DNA of 64,000 nucleotides, taken from the NCBI GenBank assembly GCA_036381435.1, contig DASVCW010000033.1:37077-101076 (forward strand), read 5' to 3'. The stretch comes from Fodinibius sp036381435 (GTDB taxonomy: Bacteria > Bacteroidota > Rhodothermia > Balneolales > Balneolaceae). A program made the translations under genes and the position numbers. The notes under the pieces were generated by a model. It saw only the letters and a program-made list of their open reading frames with translations, made no database searches and was not told the origin of the DNA. The number at the start of each line of letters is the position of its first letter. The stretch's first letter is position 1. This document shows, piece after piece, positions 16,607 to 25,151 of the stretch.

Positions 16607-16882
16607 CGTGAATTCGAGATAGGCAAACAGTTAATCTCCAATTTTAAATATAACCATATAAACATCGGGAGATCGCTTCAGTCGCAAAAACACTCCTTCA
16701 CGATGACAAGAATAGGGATTTAAAGTGGATAATAAAGAAACACAGTTCATTGCGAGCGTATTACTAGCAATATCTTTTTAACGCTGCTAATTTCGAAACC
16801 AATAGTGTTTCAACCACAAGTAGAAGTAGAGTGAAGCAATCTCCCAGTCGTATATAGGATTTATCTCGAACTCACGTTAAAC
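16601..16882. mobile_element. 282-bp MITE-like element with 21-bp terminal inverted repeats
   Basis: The left end (16601-16621) begins GTTTAACGTGAATTCGAGAT. The right end (16862-16882) is its inverted copy, with one mismatch in 21. A second, inner pair GGGAGATCGCTTCA (16667-16680) / TGAAGCAATCTCCC (16832-16845) matches 13 of 14. It contains no open frame of interest and has the CATTGCGAGCG repeat inside. The left end overlaps the ctaA stop codon. No clear target-site duplication is visible. It resembles a non-autonomous, palindromic mobile element. Confidence 0.65.
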
Positions 16883-17112
16883 GGAATAAGCAGTCGCTTT
16901 AAAAAGCGGCATGTTTACTTACGGTACAATACCCTTTGATTAAATTCAAACGTATGTATCACCTACCCCAAACATCTGTTTGGGAAAGAATATCTTTTAA
17001 TTGAATAAAATACTGATCGAAGCAGGCGCTTCGATATACATAGAAAGATTCTGCCTTTACTTTAAAGGGAATAAGGCGTTTCTGCACAGGTGGGATATTT
17101 GCCAGAATCTTT
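16883..17112. other. Gene-free stretch with three small hairpins
   Basis: Between the MITE-like element and the cox terminator there are CGCTTT-AA-AAAGCG (16895-16908), CCCAAAC-ATCT-GTTTGGG (16967-16984) and ATCGAAGC-AGGC-GCTTCGAT (17016-17035). No coding frame or RNA gene is recognised. The last hairpin resembles the REP-like family. Confidence 0.5.
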
Positions 17113-17150
17113 AAAACAAAAAAAGCGGTCAGATGGCTCTAACCGCTTTT
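17113..17150 (-). terminator. Intrinsic terminator of the act-cox operon
   Basis: AAAAGCGGT (17121-17129) pairs with ACCGCTTTT (17142-17150) around a 12-base loop. On the minus strand the stem is followed by TTTTTTTGTTTT. It stands 24 bases after the last cox gene and is the strongest terminator in the window. Confidence 0.88.
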
Positions 17151-17173
17151 AAAGAAATAGAGTTGTTACTTGT

Positions 17174-17476
17174 CTAGAACCCCGGAATAATTGACGGACG
17201 GTAAAGGGTATCAAGAAGGGTGAACCCTACTAAAAGGCCAAAAAAGACGAGGGATGAAAGCAACAGCATAGTATTAAATCGCTTATCCCACCAGAGATTC
17301 ATAAAAAACAGGGCAACTAATGATGCTTTGAAAATAGCAATTCCCATGGCTACTATAATCGCCCAGGGGTGTGGCAGGTGCAGGTAACGAACGCCAACTG
17401 TTAGCAGCGTTAAAATAAGCAAAGCGCCGCCTACCCCGAGTAATGTTTTATAAGTGGATATATGATGTCCGGTCAT
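17174..17476 (-). CDS. Cytochrome c oxidase subunit IV (small membrane subunit)
   Basis: A 100-residue protein with three membrane helices, typical of the prokaryotic COX IV/CtaF family. GHHISTYKTLLGVGGALLIL begins the first helix, AIIVAMGIAIFKASLVALFF makes the second, and a final helix ends near TLLDTLYRP. It is an accessory subunit of caa3-type oxidase and binds no cofactor. ATG 17476 is preferred to an upstream TTG (17482). It is the last gene of the operon, 22 bases after subunit III, and is followed by a strong terminator. Confidence 0.9.
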   Translation of the reverse strand: MTGHHISTYKTLLGVGGALLILTLLTVGVRYLHLPHPWAIIVAMGIAIFKASLVALFFMNLWWDKRFNTMLLLSSLVFFGLLVGFTLLDTLYRPSIIPGF

Positions 17477-17498
17477 GAGCAAAAAATATTTTTAGTTA

Positions 17499-18155
17499 TC
17501 ATTCAATTAGGTAAAACAGCGGGAAAAGGAAAATCCAGATGATATCAACAAGGTGCCAGTATAAGCCTGTTATTTCAACCGGTGTATAATACTGGCTGCC
17601 AAATTCTCCTTTGAGGGCTTTTATGAGCAGCCAAGTCATCAGGCCAATACCAATGATAACGTGAATGCCGTGCAGACCCGTCATCAAATAATATATGCTG
17701 AAGAAAACACTGGCTTTCGGGTGAGCAATACCTTCATAAGTATAAAACTCTCCCGGAAAAATGCCCAGATGAAATTTATGTGTCCATTCAAAATACTTTA
17801 TCACCATAAAGGCGCAGGCCAGTAAAATGGTAATACCAAGATTAATGGCAATCTGTTTTGTCTTATTTAGTTGTGCTGCCCGGATAGCCATTGCTACGGT
17901 GAGACTACTGCCAATTAAAACAATGGTGTTTATGGTACCTAACAAGGTATTCAATTCTGTCGATGCTTCCGTAAAAAGATCGGGATACCAAGCTCTATAT
18001 ACAATATAAGCTGCAAATAAGCCTCCGAAAAACAGGATTTCAGTTACCAAAAATACCCACATACCCATTTTAGCAGAGTCGAACTGCTGTTCAGCATCTA
18101 CAAAATGATGCAGGTGATATTTTGGATGTGATGTGGCTGTTGAGTCGTTTGCCAT
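17499..18155 (-). CDS. coxC: Cytochrome c oxidase subunit III
   Basis: A 218-residue integral subunit of the caa3 oxidase with five to six helices. The start KMGMWVFLVTEILFFGGLFA and the end YWHLVDIIWIFLFPLFYLIE are characteristic of subunit III (COX3 family), as is MTGLHGIHVIIGIGLM with its conserved histidines. The family does not hold redox centres but stabilises proton uptake in subunit I. ATG 18155 is preferred to a TTG two codons upstream. It lies 32 bases after the coxA stop. Confidence 0.95.
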   Translation of the reverse strand: MANDSTATSHPKYHLHHFVDAEQQFDSAKMGMWVFLVTEILFFGGLFAAYIVYRAWYPDLFTEASTELNTLLGTINTIVLIGSSLTVAMAIRAAQLNKTKQIAINLGITILLACAFMVIKYFEWTHKFHLGIFPGEFYTYEGIAHPKASVFFSIYYLMTGLHGIHVIIGIGLMTWLLIKALKGEFGSQYYTPVEITGLYWHLVDIIWIFLFPLFYLIE

Positions 18156-18186
18156 AATCAAATATTACTTTTTATTAAGTTAATCC

Positions 18187-19932
18187 TCAAAGTTCGCGGT
18201 TGGGTTCATCACGATCTATTTTTATATCCTGATGATCGGCATGTCCGTGTCCGTTGCCCGATTCTGCCAGACCAAGCTGAAATTCATCCATTGGTTGATG
18301 ATAATCGTAAGGGCCATGAACAATTACCGGAGTATGGTTGAAGTTATGCTGCGGCGGGGGTGAAGAAACCTGCCATTCTAAACCGCGACTTCCCCAGGGG
18401 TTAGCCGGGGCTTTTTCCCCGTTAATGAGTGATTTCACCAAGTAGATGAACACCAGCAGGAAGCCTAATCCCAGAATATACGAGCCGATGGTTGAAACCT
18501 GGTGGAAAATTTGGAACTGCTCAATGTAGTTATAATATCTTCGGGGCATTCCTTGTGCTCCCATAACAAACTGGGGAAGGAATGTAACATTGAAACCGAT
18601 GAAGATAGTGAGACATGCAATTTTGGCAAGCATTTCATTGTACATTCGCCCGAACATCTTAGGCCACCAATAATGAACTCCTGCCATGAAAGCCATCACC
18701 ATTCCGCCAACCATTACAAAGTGAAAGTGGGCTACCACGTAGTAAGTATCGTGCAGGTGCACATCAAGAGCGATGGTACCCAGAACAATACCGGTAAATC
18801 CACCAATCAGGAACAGGAAGAAAAACCCAAAAATGAATAGCAGCGGCGACTGTAACTTAATCGACCCTTTGTACAGCGTTGCCGCCCAGTTAAACATTTT
18901 AATACCGGTAGGAATACCGACAAGGAAGGTTAAAAAGGAGAAGACCATAGAGGCAAGCGTAGCCTGTCCGGAGACAAACATGTGGTGTCCCCACACAAGA
19001 AATCCGATAAAGGCGATAGCCAAAGAAGATAAGGCGATAGCCCAATAACCGAAAATATGCTTTCTGGAGAAAGTAGTAATGACTTCAGATACCACACCAA
19101 AGCCGGGTACAATCATGATATAAACAGCCGGGTGACTATAGAACCAGAAAAAGTGCTGGAAAAGAACGGGATCGCCGCCAAGCGCGGGGTCAAAAATACC
19201 GATTCCGAGAATTCGCTCCATGGCGATCAGTGAGAGCGTGATGGCAAGTACCGGAGTTGCTAAAATTTGAATAATGCTCGTTGCATAAAGCGACCAGCTG
19301 AAAAGAGATAATTTACTCCATGACAGACCCGGCGCTCTCATTTTATGAATAGTAGTAATAAAGTTTACACCTGTTAGAATGGATGAAAAACCAATCACAA
19401 AAATACCAAAGACCATAGCGGTTATGGCGCCATCTGTGGATGTAGAGTAAGGAGTATAGAATGTCCAGCCGGTATCAACTCCGCCGCTCAGCATGGCATA
19501 AACAACAATAGTTGCTCCGATCAAGTACAGATAATAGCTCAGCAAGTTTAACTTGGGAAAGGCTACATCTTTAGCTCCAAGCTGTATAGGCAGTAGAAAG
19601 TTACCTAAAGCAGCCGGGATAGAAGGCACTAAAAAGAGGAAGACCATAATGGCGCCGTGCAGCGTAAAAAGCTGGTTATAGGTATTTGCTTCAATGAAGG
19701 TCTTTGCCGGAGTCCAAAGTTCTGTACGCAGCAGCAAGGCCATCACTCCGCCAACAAAAAAGAAGAAAACAACGGAAGCAAGATACATGACGCCGATTCG
19801 CTTATGATCAACGGTAGTTAACCATGACCAAATTCCCTTTTCGGCATTCAGGTAATTATGTTCGGGTTCTTCTTTCGGCTTAAAACGCCGTACCTGCACT
19901 TTTTTTAGATTTGAACTTGCTTCTGTAGCCAT
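18187..19932 (-). CDS. coxA: Cytochrome c oxidase subunit I, A2-type
   Basis: The catalytic subunit: reduces O2 at a heme a3-CuB centre and pumps protons. It has 581 residues and 12-13 helices. Heme and copper ligands are visible: LFTHLGAIMVF-type helix II region (H about 91), the helix VI motif YSHPAVYIMI (about 265), and DTYYVVAHFHFVM (about 395-407) with the HFH pair. The usual HPEVY glutamate is absent and a Tyr-Ser pair precedes the histidine. This is the YS signature of A2-type oxidases such as Rhodothermus caa3. N- and C-terminal extensions are charged and cytoplasmic; the last 25 residues are histidine-rich (GNGHGHADHQD). It starts 1 base after coxB ends. Confidence 0.96.
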   Translation of the reverse strand: MATEASSNLKKVQVRRFKPKEEPEHNYLNAEKGIWSWLTTVDHKRIGVMYLASVVFFFFVGGVMALLLRTELWTPAKTFIEANTYNQLFTLHGAIMVFLFLVPSIPAALGNFLLPIQLGAKDVAFPKLNLLSYYLYLIGATIVVYAMLSGGVDTGWTFYTPYSTSTDGAITAMVFGIFVIGFSSILTGVNFITTIHKMRAPGLSWSKLSLFSWSLYATSIIQILATPVLAITLSLIAMERILGIGIFDPALGGDPVLFQHFFWFYSHPAVYIMIVPGFGVVSEVITTFSRKHIFGYWAIALSSLAIAFIGFLVWGHHMFVSGQATLASMVFSFLTFLVGIPTGIKMFNWAATLYKGSIKLQSPLLFIFGFFFLFLIGGFTGIVLGTIALDVHLHDTYYVVAHFHFVMVGGMVMAFMAGVHYWWPKMFGRMYNEMLAKIACLTIFIGFNVTFLPQFVMGAQGMPRRYYNYIEQFQIFHQVSTIGSYILGLGFLLVFIYLVKSLINGEKAPANPWGSRGLEWQVSSPPPQHNFNHTPVIVHGPYDYHQPMDEFQLGLAESGNGHGHADHQDIKIDRDEPNREL

Positions 19933-19933
19933 A

Positions 19934-20884
19934 TTATTTCAGTGTTTTTATATATTCAATAATAGCATTAATCTGTTCATTATTGAGTGTCCCCTTATAG
20001 GTATTCATTACCGGAGGAAAGCCCTGAACAATTTTTGCATTCGGTTCGAGAATTGACTCCCGAATGTAATTTTCATCAACAACGACTGTAGAACCATCGG
20101 CTAACTGCTCTTCACTGCCAAAAACACCTTTCCAGCTAGGCCCTACTAAACGAGTACCGTCGGTAGAATGACAAGTTGTGCAGGCATACTGCTGAACTAA
20201 CATTTCGCCCCACTCTGCGGGAGGCATATCAGCGGGCTTGGAAGCACCGCCGGCATTTTTTGCTAACCAGTTTTCAAATTCATCTTGCTCATGTACGATT
20301 ACGGTGGCGAGCATATCTGAATGAGCTGTTCCGCAATATTCGGTACAAAAAATAATGTATTCGCCCGGTTGCGGCGCGTTAAACCACATATCGGTATACC
20401 TGCCTGGAACAACATCCTGTTTAATGCGAAAGGCAGGTACATAGAGTGAATGAATCACATCCGTTGAGTTCATAACAAGTTTAACAGGACGTCCTGCGGG
20501 AACATGGAGCTCCCCGGTAGTTTGGGCCCCGTTCGCGTAACTAAACTGCCAGAGCCACTGCCGTCCGGTAACCTGAATTTCATAAGAGTCGGGAGGTGCT
20601 ATTTCCTGCTGCATATAAACTTTATAACCCCAGCCAAAACAGATAAGCACTAAAATCAGAGGAATAACAGACCAGGTTACCTCCAGTTTATTGTTATGGG
20701 TGATAAGCGGAGTAACTTCATCTTCCGACTTTCTGCGATACTTGATAACAAAGTAGATAATTGCAGAAAGAAGCCCTACCGTTATAACAAGACTGCTCAA
20801 ATGAACAAACCAGAAAAGAGTATCTGTTTGCTGGGCTAACGTAGACCTAGCCGGTGGAAGTAGTAAATCGTTAAGCAGTTCCAT
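19934..20884 (-). CDS. coxB: Cytochrome c oxidase subunit II with fused cytochrome c
   Basis: The electron-entry subunit of a caa3 oxidase. Residues 20-100 hold two membrane helices. The periplasmic cupredoxin domain carries the CuA site as H...CTEYCGTAHSDM (about 180-191). A C-terminal class I cytochrome c domain (about 225-316) has CTTCH with a late Met ligand in GFPPVMNTY. That last domain is very similar to the C-terminal module of ActE in the same operon. No clear cleavable signal peptide is seen. The start overlaps the sco stop by 14 bases, indicating tight coupling. Electrons should come from ActE or a soluble cytochrome c. Confidence 0.95.
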   Translation of the reverse strand: MELLNDLLLPPARSTLAQQTDTLFWFVHLSSLVITVGLLSAIIYFVIKYRRKSEDEVTPLITHNNKLEVTWSVIPLILVLICFGWGYKVYMQQEIAPPDSYEIQVTGRQWLWQFSYANGAQTTGELHVPAGRPVKLVMNSTDVIHSLYVPAFRIKQDVVPGRYTDMWFNAPQPGEYIIFCTEYCGTAHSDMLATVIVHEQDEFENWLAKNAGGASKPADMPPAEWGEMLVQQYACTTCHSTDGTRLVGPSWKGVFGSEEQLADGSTVVVDENYIRESILEPNAKIVQGFPPVMNTYKGTLNNEQINAIIEYIKTLK

Positions 20885-21713
20885 TCGAATCGTTTATTTG
20901 CTTTGTGTTTTTAGTATATCTGTATCGCCACCACATGAAACCAAGAAACAGGCCAAGGGTTGACATAGTAATTAAGCCTCCGAGCGTCATCATTTTCCAC
21001 GCAACAGGTACATAGGAATTGGATTCAGCGTCATATTGATAGCAGTAAAGCAGTATTTGTTCTGCTGTAGTGCCAATATTACCATCCGCGGCTTCGTATA
21101 ATGCATTCCGCAGATTAAACTCACTGAAATTCAATCCATAAAGGTAACGGGTAATGGTTCCGTCGGGACTCAGGAACATAATAGCGGCTCCATGAGCAAA
21201 TTGGCCGTTACTAAGTTCTTTGTAGTTAAAACCTACCGCTTCGGTAAGTTTTTGGATATTTTCTTTATCGCCGGTTAAAAAATACCAACCGTCTTTAACA
21301 TCCCGGTCCAGCCGGCTTAAAAACCTTTCTTTATTTTCTGCCGCCAGTTCAGGCCCCTCATTGGGATCAATGCTGAAGGTTATGATCGTGTAATCTTTGC
21401 CCGGGCTCCATTCTAAACTTTGAACGCCCTTAAAGATGGCTTCTTTTACCATGGAACATAACTGCGGACATTCGTAATAAACAGGGTTCAATAATACCGC
21501 TTTATCATCTTCAAATAATTGCCGCAGACTAACAGAATCACCTTCAGCATTAGCAAATGTTAAATCAAGCGGAATTCTTTCACCTAACTGTTGAGTAACC
21601 CCTATATCCTGCAAATTTCGAGGTTTTTGTCTGGTTAATTGAGAAAAAGACAAAATAGGGTATAGGAGCAAACTCAATATAACTATTGTTGATCCTATGT
21701 ATTTCATGGGCAT
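20871..21713 (-). CDS. SCO1/SenC family copper chaperone with C-terminal membrane anchor
   Basis: A periplasmic thioredoxin-fold protein that delivers copper to the CuA site of subunit II or keeps its cysteines reduced. An N-terminal signal (IGSTIVILSLLLYPILSFSQ) is followed by the thioredoxin-like domain with the copper-binding C-P-Q-L-C at about residue 80 and the histidine in QFAHGAAIMFL at about 175. An extra membrane helix close to the C-terminus (MMTLGGLITMSTLGLFLGFM) is not universal in SCO proteins and tethers it to the membrane. The second of two near starts (ATG 21707) is equally possible. It is placed immediately before coxB, as expected for its role. Confidence 0.92.
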   Translation of the reverse strand: MPMKYIGSTIVILSLLLYPILSFSQLTRQKPRNLQDIGVTQQLGERIPLDLTFANAEGDSVSLRQLFEDDKAVLLNPVYYECPQLCSMVKEAIFKGVQSLEWSPGKDYTIITFSIDPNEGPELAAENKERFLSRLDRDVKDGWYFLTGDKENIQKLTEAVGFNYKELSNGQFAHGAAIMFLSPDGTITRYLYGLNFSEFNLRNALYEAADGNIGTTAEQILLYCYQYDAESNSYVPVAWKMMTLGGLITMSTLGLFLGFMWWRYRYTKNTKQINDSNGTA

Positions 21714-21720
21714 TCATCGC

Positions 21721-22269
21721 CTATTCTAAATTGTCAGCAATATCACTGATAGCACTGTCAATAGGAATTCTGTAAATACCTTCTTCGAGGTCCACAACGC
21801 CAAAGGTATTAAGTTGTTCTCGGGCATCTTGCTTCAGCCGGTTTACTTCATAAAATTCGCCTTCACCGACCACCCGGTCTTCCAGGGTCTGTACATTGTA
21901 TTGATACATTTCTAAAAGAGCCTGAACAAAGATGGCAATTAAAGCTAAACCAAAAACGCTCCAGAAAATGAGGCGTTTATAGTTCAGTTTATCAAACATT
22001 GCGCCGTAATCGACCGATTCAGCGACTTCTTCATTTCTTATTTCCAAGTCCATTGTACCCGGTTCTTCAATAAATGCATCATCATCACCGGTAGTTTCAA
22101 AAACATCAGGGCCGCCTTTTTCTAATTCTGTAGCCCATATCAAAATTACCGAAACGGGAACATCATGCTCCTTAGATAAACCATCAAGGTCTTTTTTGGA
22201 TTGGTCCAGTGCCTTTTGAGCAACCTCTTTTTTAAAGTCAGCAGTATACCTTTTGTCTTCGCCTGGCAT
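21721..22269 (-). CDS. Unknown membrane protein with transposase-type HTH N-terminus
   Basis: I do not recognise this 182-residue protein as a named family. Residues 6-55 (KRYTADFKKEVAQKAL, then LSKEHDVPVSVILIWATELE) resemble the helix-turn-helix of IS3-type transposase OrfA proteins. An acidic linker follows, then a single membrane helix at about 100-119 and a periplasmic C-terminal helix-rich segment of about 60 residues. It sits between actF and sco with only 7 bases to sco, inside the respiratory operon, so it is likely a subunit or assembly factor of the ACIII-caa3 complex. A DNA-binding role is unlikely for a membrane-tethered domain, but cannot be excluded. It does not look truncated. 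Confidence 0.65.
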   Translation of the reverse strand: MPGEDKRYTADFKKEVAQKALDQSKKDLDGLSKEHDVPVSVILIWATELEKGGPDVFETTGDDDAFIEEPGTMDLEIRNEEVAESVDYGAMFDKLNYKRLIFWSVFGLALIAIFVQALLEMYQYNVQTLEDRVVGEGEFYEVNRLKQDAREQLNTFGVVDLEEGIYRIPIDSAISDIADNLE

Positions 22270-22337
22270 AGAAAATTAAATTTATATTAACAGCGGGCAG
22301 GCCCTTTCTGTCGTAACTTTCTTTTTAGTGGTTTTGT

Positions 22338-23519
22338 TCAATGTTTATTTAGTGAATCTCCCAGTCTGGGATCGTTCACAGGAATCATTTTACTTTGTTT
22401 GAACCGGTAAAAGAATAAACCGAAAAATACTCCTCCAAGTCCGAGGAAACTGGCCAGTGTAATCCAGTCAAAGTGAAAACTATGGCTCAGTACCGGCATG
22501 GCAATCCAGTAAAGTTCAATAAAGTGTGAAACAAGGATTAAAATGGAGACGGCAGTAATAACTTTGTAATTGGTTTTAGTCCCCTTTGGAAGTAATACTA
22601 AAAATGGAATTCCGAAACGGCCGATAGCATAAATATACGCTAAATACTGGTAGCCGCCGTGGAATCTCTCTAAAAACCAGATAGTTTCTTCGGGAATATT
22701 GGCGTAATAAATCAATAAAAACTGGCTAAAAGCGATATAGGCGTAGAAAATAGTAAAGCCGAATAATTGAACACCCAGATCGTAAATATGTCCTTTTTTG
22801 ATGGTGTTGGTTAATATACCGTTTTTCCATAAAAACATCACGATAAGAATGAATACAGCAAATACGGCTTGAAAACTCATCGCGAAGAAATACACGCCAA
22901 AAATGGTAGAATACCAATGAGGATCAAGTACCATCAGCCAGTCGAATGATGCAAAAGCTAATGAAAGCGCAAGGAAGAACATACCGGGGCCGCTGGTTCG
23001 GCGCATCAGGGTTTGAAGCCCCCAATTGCCGGTTTCGTCCATTTCAACCGACTTGGTATACATTCTGTAACCCAGAAAGCTCCAAAGACCAAAGTAAATG
23101 AACTGGCGAATCACAAAGAACGGGATATTTAAAAACGGAACTTTTCCTTGCAGTACAGGGTCATGAGCAACAGCTTCGGCATGGGTCCAGTGATAAAGTG
23201 TTCCCATTCCAAGAAGAATAGGAATGATAAAAATGGCCCATAAATAAAAATTGGCAGTGATGGCTTCCGGAATTCGACGGATAGCAACACTCCAGTGCGA
23301 TCGTGTTAAGTGCTGAAGCAACACAAAAAACAGACTGCCTAAAGCTATACTGGAAAAGAAGACAAAATTTACCAGATATGAGAAGAAAAACTGATCTTGC
23401 TGTAAGAAATAACCAATACCGCTGGCCAAGAGTCCCACAACTCCCACACCGAACAAAGTTTTGGTGATGTTCATGCCCGAAGGAAATTCCAGGGTATCGA
23501 TTAATTTAATTTTGCTCAT
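22338..23519 (-). CDS. actF: Alternative complex III subunit ActF (quinol:cytochrome c oxidoreductase)
   Basis: A 393-residue membrane subunit with about ten helices, related to ActC/NrfD. Conserved parts include YLVNFVFFSSIALGSLFFVL in helix II, HWTHAEAVAHDPVLQGK with histidines in a periplasmic loop, and SFDWLMVLDPHWYSTIFGVY. Together with ActC it forms the membrane core of ACIII, which oxidises menaquinol and sends electrons to ActA/ActE hemes. It lies 47 bases after actE and 68 bases before the HTH/TM gene. The gene order matches the canonical act operon. Confidence 0.93.
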   Translation of the reverse strand: MSKIKLIDTLEFPSGMNITKTLFGVGVVGLLASGIGYFLQQDQFFFSYLVNFVFFSSIALGSLFFVLLQHLTRSHWSVAIRRIPEAITANFYLWAIFIIPILLGMGTLYHWTHAEAVAHDPVLQGKVPFLNIPFFVIRQFIYFGLWSFLGYRMYTKSVEMDETGNWGLQTLMRRTSGPGMFFLALSLAFASFDWLMVLDPHWYSTIFGVYFFAMSFQAVFAVFILIVMFLWKNGILTNTIKKGHIYDLGVQLFGFTIFYAYIAFSQFLLIYYANIPEETIWFLERFHGGYQYLAYIYAIGRFGIPFLVLLPKGTKTNYKVITAVSILILVSHFIELYWIAMPVLSHSFHFDWITLASFLGLGGVFFGLFFYRFKQSKMIPVNDPRLGDSLNKH

Positions 23520-23566
23520 AGTTTTTGAAAAACGTTTAATCTGAATTTATAAGCGTTGAATCACTT

Positions 23567-24559
23567 CTATTGCCCGTTTTCTGCCTCGCTAAGCGACTTG
23601 ATGTAAGCGATTAGTGAACCGATCTCACTTTCACTCAGAAAATCGTAAGGTACCATGGTTGGTGGAAAACCTGCTACGATTTTAGCCTGGGGGTCTACAA
23701 TAGATTCATGAATATATGCTGAATCGGCTATGACGGTTTCTCCACTTTCCAGTTCAACTTCATGGCCGAAAAGGTTTTTCCATGAAGGGCCTATAATTAC
23801 TGAGCCATCCGTTGAGTGGCATGAGAAACAGGCGTTTTGTTCTGCAATTTGTCTGCCTCTTTCTGCACTTATTTCACCGCCTCCGCCGGCTGCAGCCGCT
23901 TCTTCAAGAGCCTGCCGGGCTGCCTGCTGTTCTTTGAAATTACTTCGAAGCGTTGTCAGATCTACATTATACTCTTTAATTTCATTTTCGGGTACATGCT
24001 GGCTGTATTGTAAAGCCCGGACATAAGCTACAATGGCCCATCGGTCTTCTACAGGAATCTGGTGAGCATAGGAAGGCATATTACGAATACCATTTGTGAT
24101 CACTGAGAAGATATAACCGTCACTAACCTCACGCAAGCGTTCCTGATGGAAGGATGGCGCTGGTACAAAACCATAGCCGCCTTCCATAATAATGCCTTCT
24201 CCGTCTCCGGCCAAACCATGGCAGGGAGTGCAAAAAACGGCATATCGGTCTTTGCCGCGATAGATGAAAGACTTAGTAACATCAACGGGAATTTCGGTCA
24301 CAAAAGTGCTGTCTTCAGTAATGCCTTGGTAATACTCTGTATTTTGCCGTAGATGTCCGCGTGCAATGGTTCCTTCAACCGGTCGCTGATTTACACGCCC
24401 GTCAGGAAAGAATATAGTAGACTCCTGGGGTTCAAACCGCATCTGTTGATCCATATTGGGATTTAGATGAATGGGCGGCTTTTTAGAAAGCTGTCCACGG
24501 CAAGACAATATCATGGGCAGGCTAAGAGCCAGAAATAATAAATACTTGGTTGCTTTCAT
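23567..24559 (-). CDS. actE: ActE cytochrome c with an additional fused cytochrome c domain
   Basis: A periplasmic lipoprotein of 330 residues. The signal YLLFLALSLPMILSC ends in a lipobox cysteine. The ActE monoheme domain has CTPCHGLAGDGEG at 110-114 and Met ligand region NGIRNMPSYA. A helical alanine-rich linker (about 205-235) joins a second class I cytochrome c with CFSCHSTDG at 244-248 and GFPPTMVPY. ActE is usually a monoheme subunit. The extra domain is nearly a twin of the one on CoxB. ATG 24559 is chosen because it begins a proper lipoprotein signal; an upstream ATG at 24604 would overlap actD by 17 bases. Confidence 0.93.
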   Translation of the reverse strand: MKATKYLLFLALSLPMILSCRGQLSKKPPIHLNPNMDQQMRFEPQESTIFFPDGRVNQRPVEGTIARGHLRQNTEYYQGITEDSTFVTEIPVDVTKSFIYRGKDRYAVFCTPCHGLAGDGEGIIMEGGYGFVPAPSFHQERLREVSDGYIFSVITNGIRNMPSYAHQIPVEDRWAIVAYVRALQYSQHVPENEIKEYNVDLTTLRSNFKEQQAARQALEEAAAAGGGGEISAERGRQIAEQNACFSCHSTDGSVIIGPSWKNLFGHEVELESGETVIADSAYIHESIVDPQAKIVAGFPPTMVPYDFLSESEIGSLIAYIKSLSEAENGQ

Positions 24560-24587
24560 CGGGTCTTTATGCAAACTAAAATTGAAT

Positions 24588-25139
24588 TTATTCCTCGTCG
24601 TCATATATAGTTTCTATGTGGGTAGCGTCGGCATCACTGAATAATTTTGAAACTTTTTCCTCGGAAAAGAGATCATCTGAAGCTTCAACACAAACAAAAA
24701 AGCCATCATCAGAAGCCTTTTCAAAACGTTCGGCATTGAACAGCGGATTATGAAACCGTGGCAGGTTGTTGAGCGAGATCATTCCAAATACAGCGGCAAA
24801 AGCAGATAATAATACGGTAAGCTCAAAAGTAATAGGGATATAAATAGGGATGTTTATAAAAGGCTTTCCACTAATGTTTAAGGGATATTCATAGCCCATC
24901 ACCCAAATCATAAGTGCCAGAGCTCCCACACAGCCCATAAGTCCGCCTACAAATACGATCCAGCCTAAGGGTGACTTATCAACTCCCATCGCTTTTTCCA
25001 TTCCATGAATGGGGAAAGGGGCGTAGGTATCAAAATTACTATAACCTGATTTTCTTACGGCATCGGCTGCGTCAACCAGTTCTTTGGGATTACGAAACTC
25101 GGCTAATACGCCGTATACCTTTTTATTTTCTGTTGTCAT
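24588..25139 (-). CDS. actD: Alternative complex III subunit ActD (DUF3341)
   Basis: A 183-residue protein with two membrane helices (about 60-80 and 100-125) between cytoplasmic N- and C-terminal domains: VYGVLAEFRNPKELVDAADA at the start, the MEKAMGVDKSPLGWIVFVGG hinge, and PRFHNPLFNAERFEKASDDG after the second helix. These are hallmarks of DUF3341/ActD. It has no cofactor; it packs against ActC/ActF. It begins 12 bases after actC and its stop lies in the region of an alternative actE start. Confidence 0.94.
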   Translation of the reverse strand: MTTENKKVYGVLAEFRNPKELVDAADAVRKSGYSNFDTYAPFPIHGMEKAMGVDKSPLGWIVFVGGLMGCVGALALMIWVMGYEYPLNISGKPFINIPIYIPITFELTVLLSAFAAVFGMISLNNLPRFHNPLFNAERFEKASDDGFFVCVEASDDLFSEEKVSKLFSDADATHIETIYDDEE

Positions 25140-25151
25140 AAATATCAGTTA

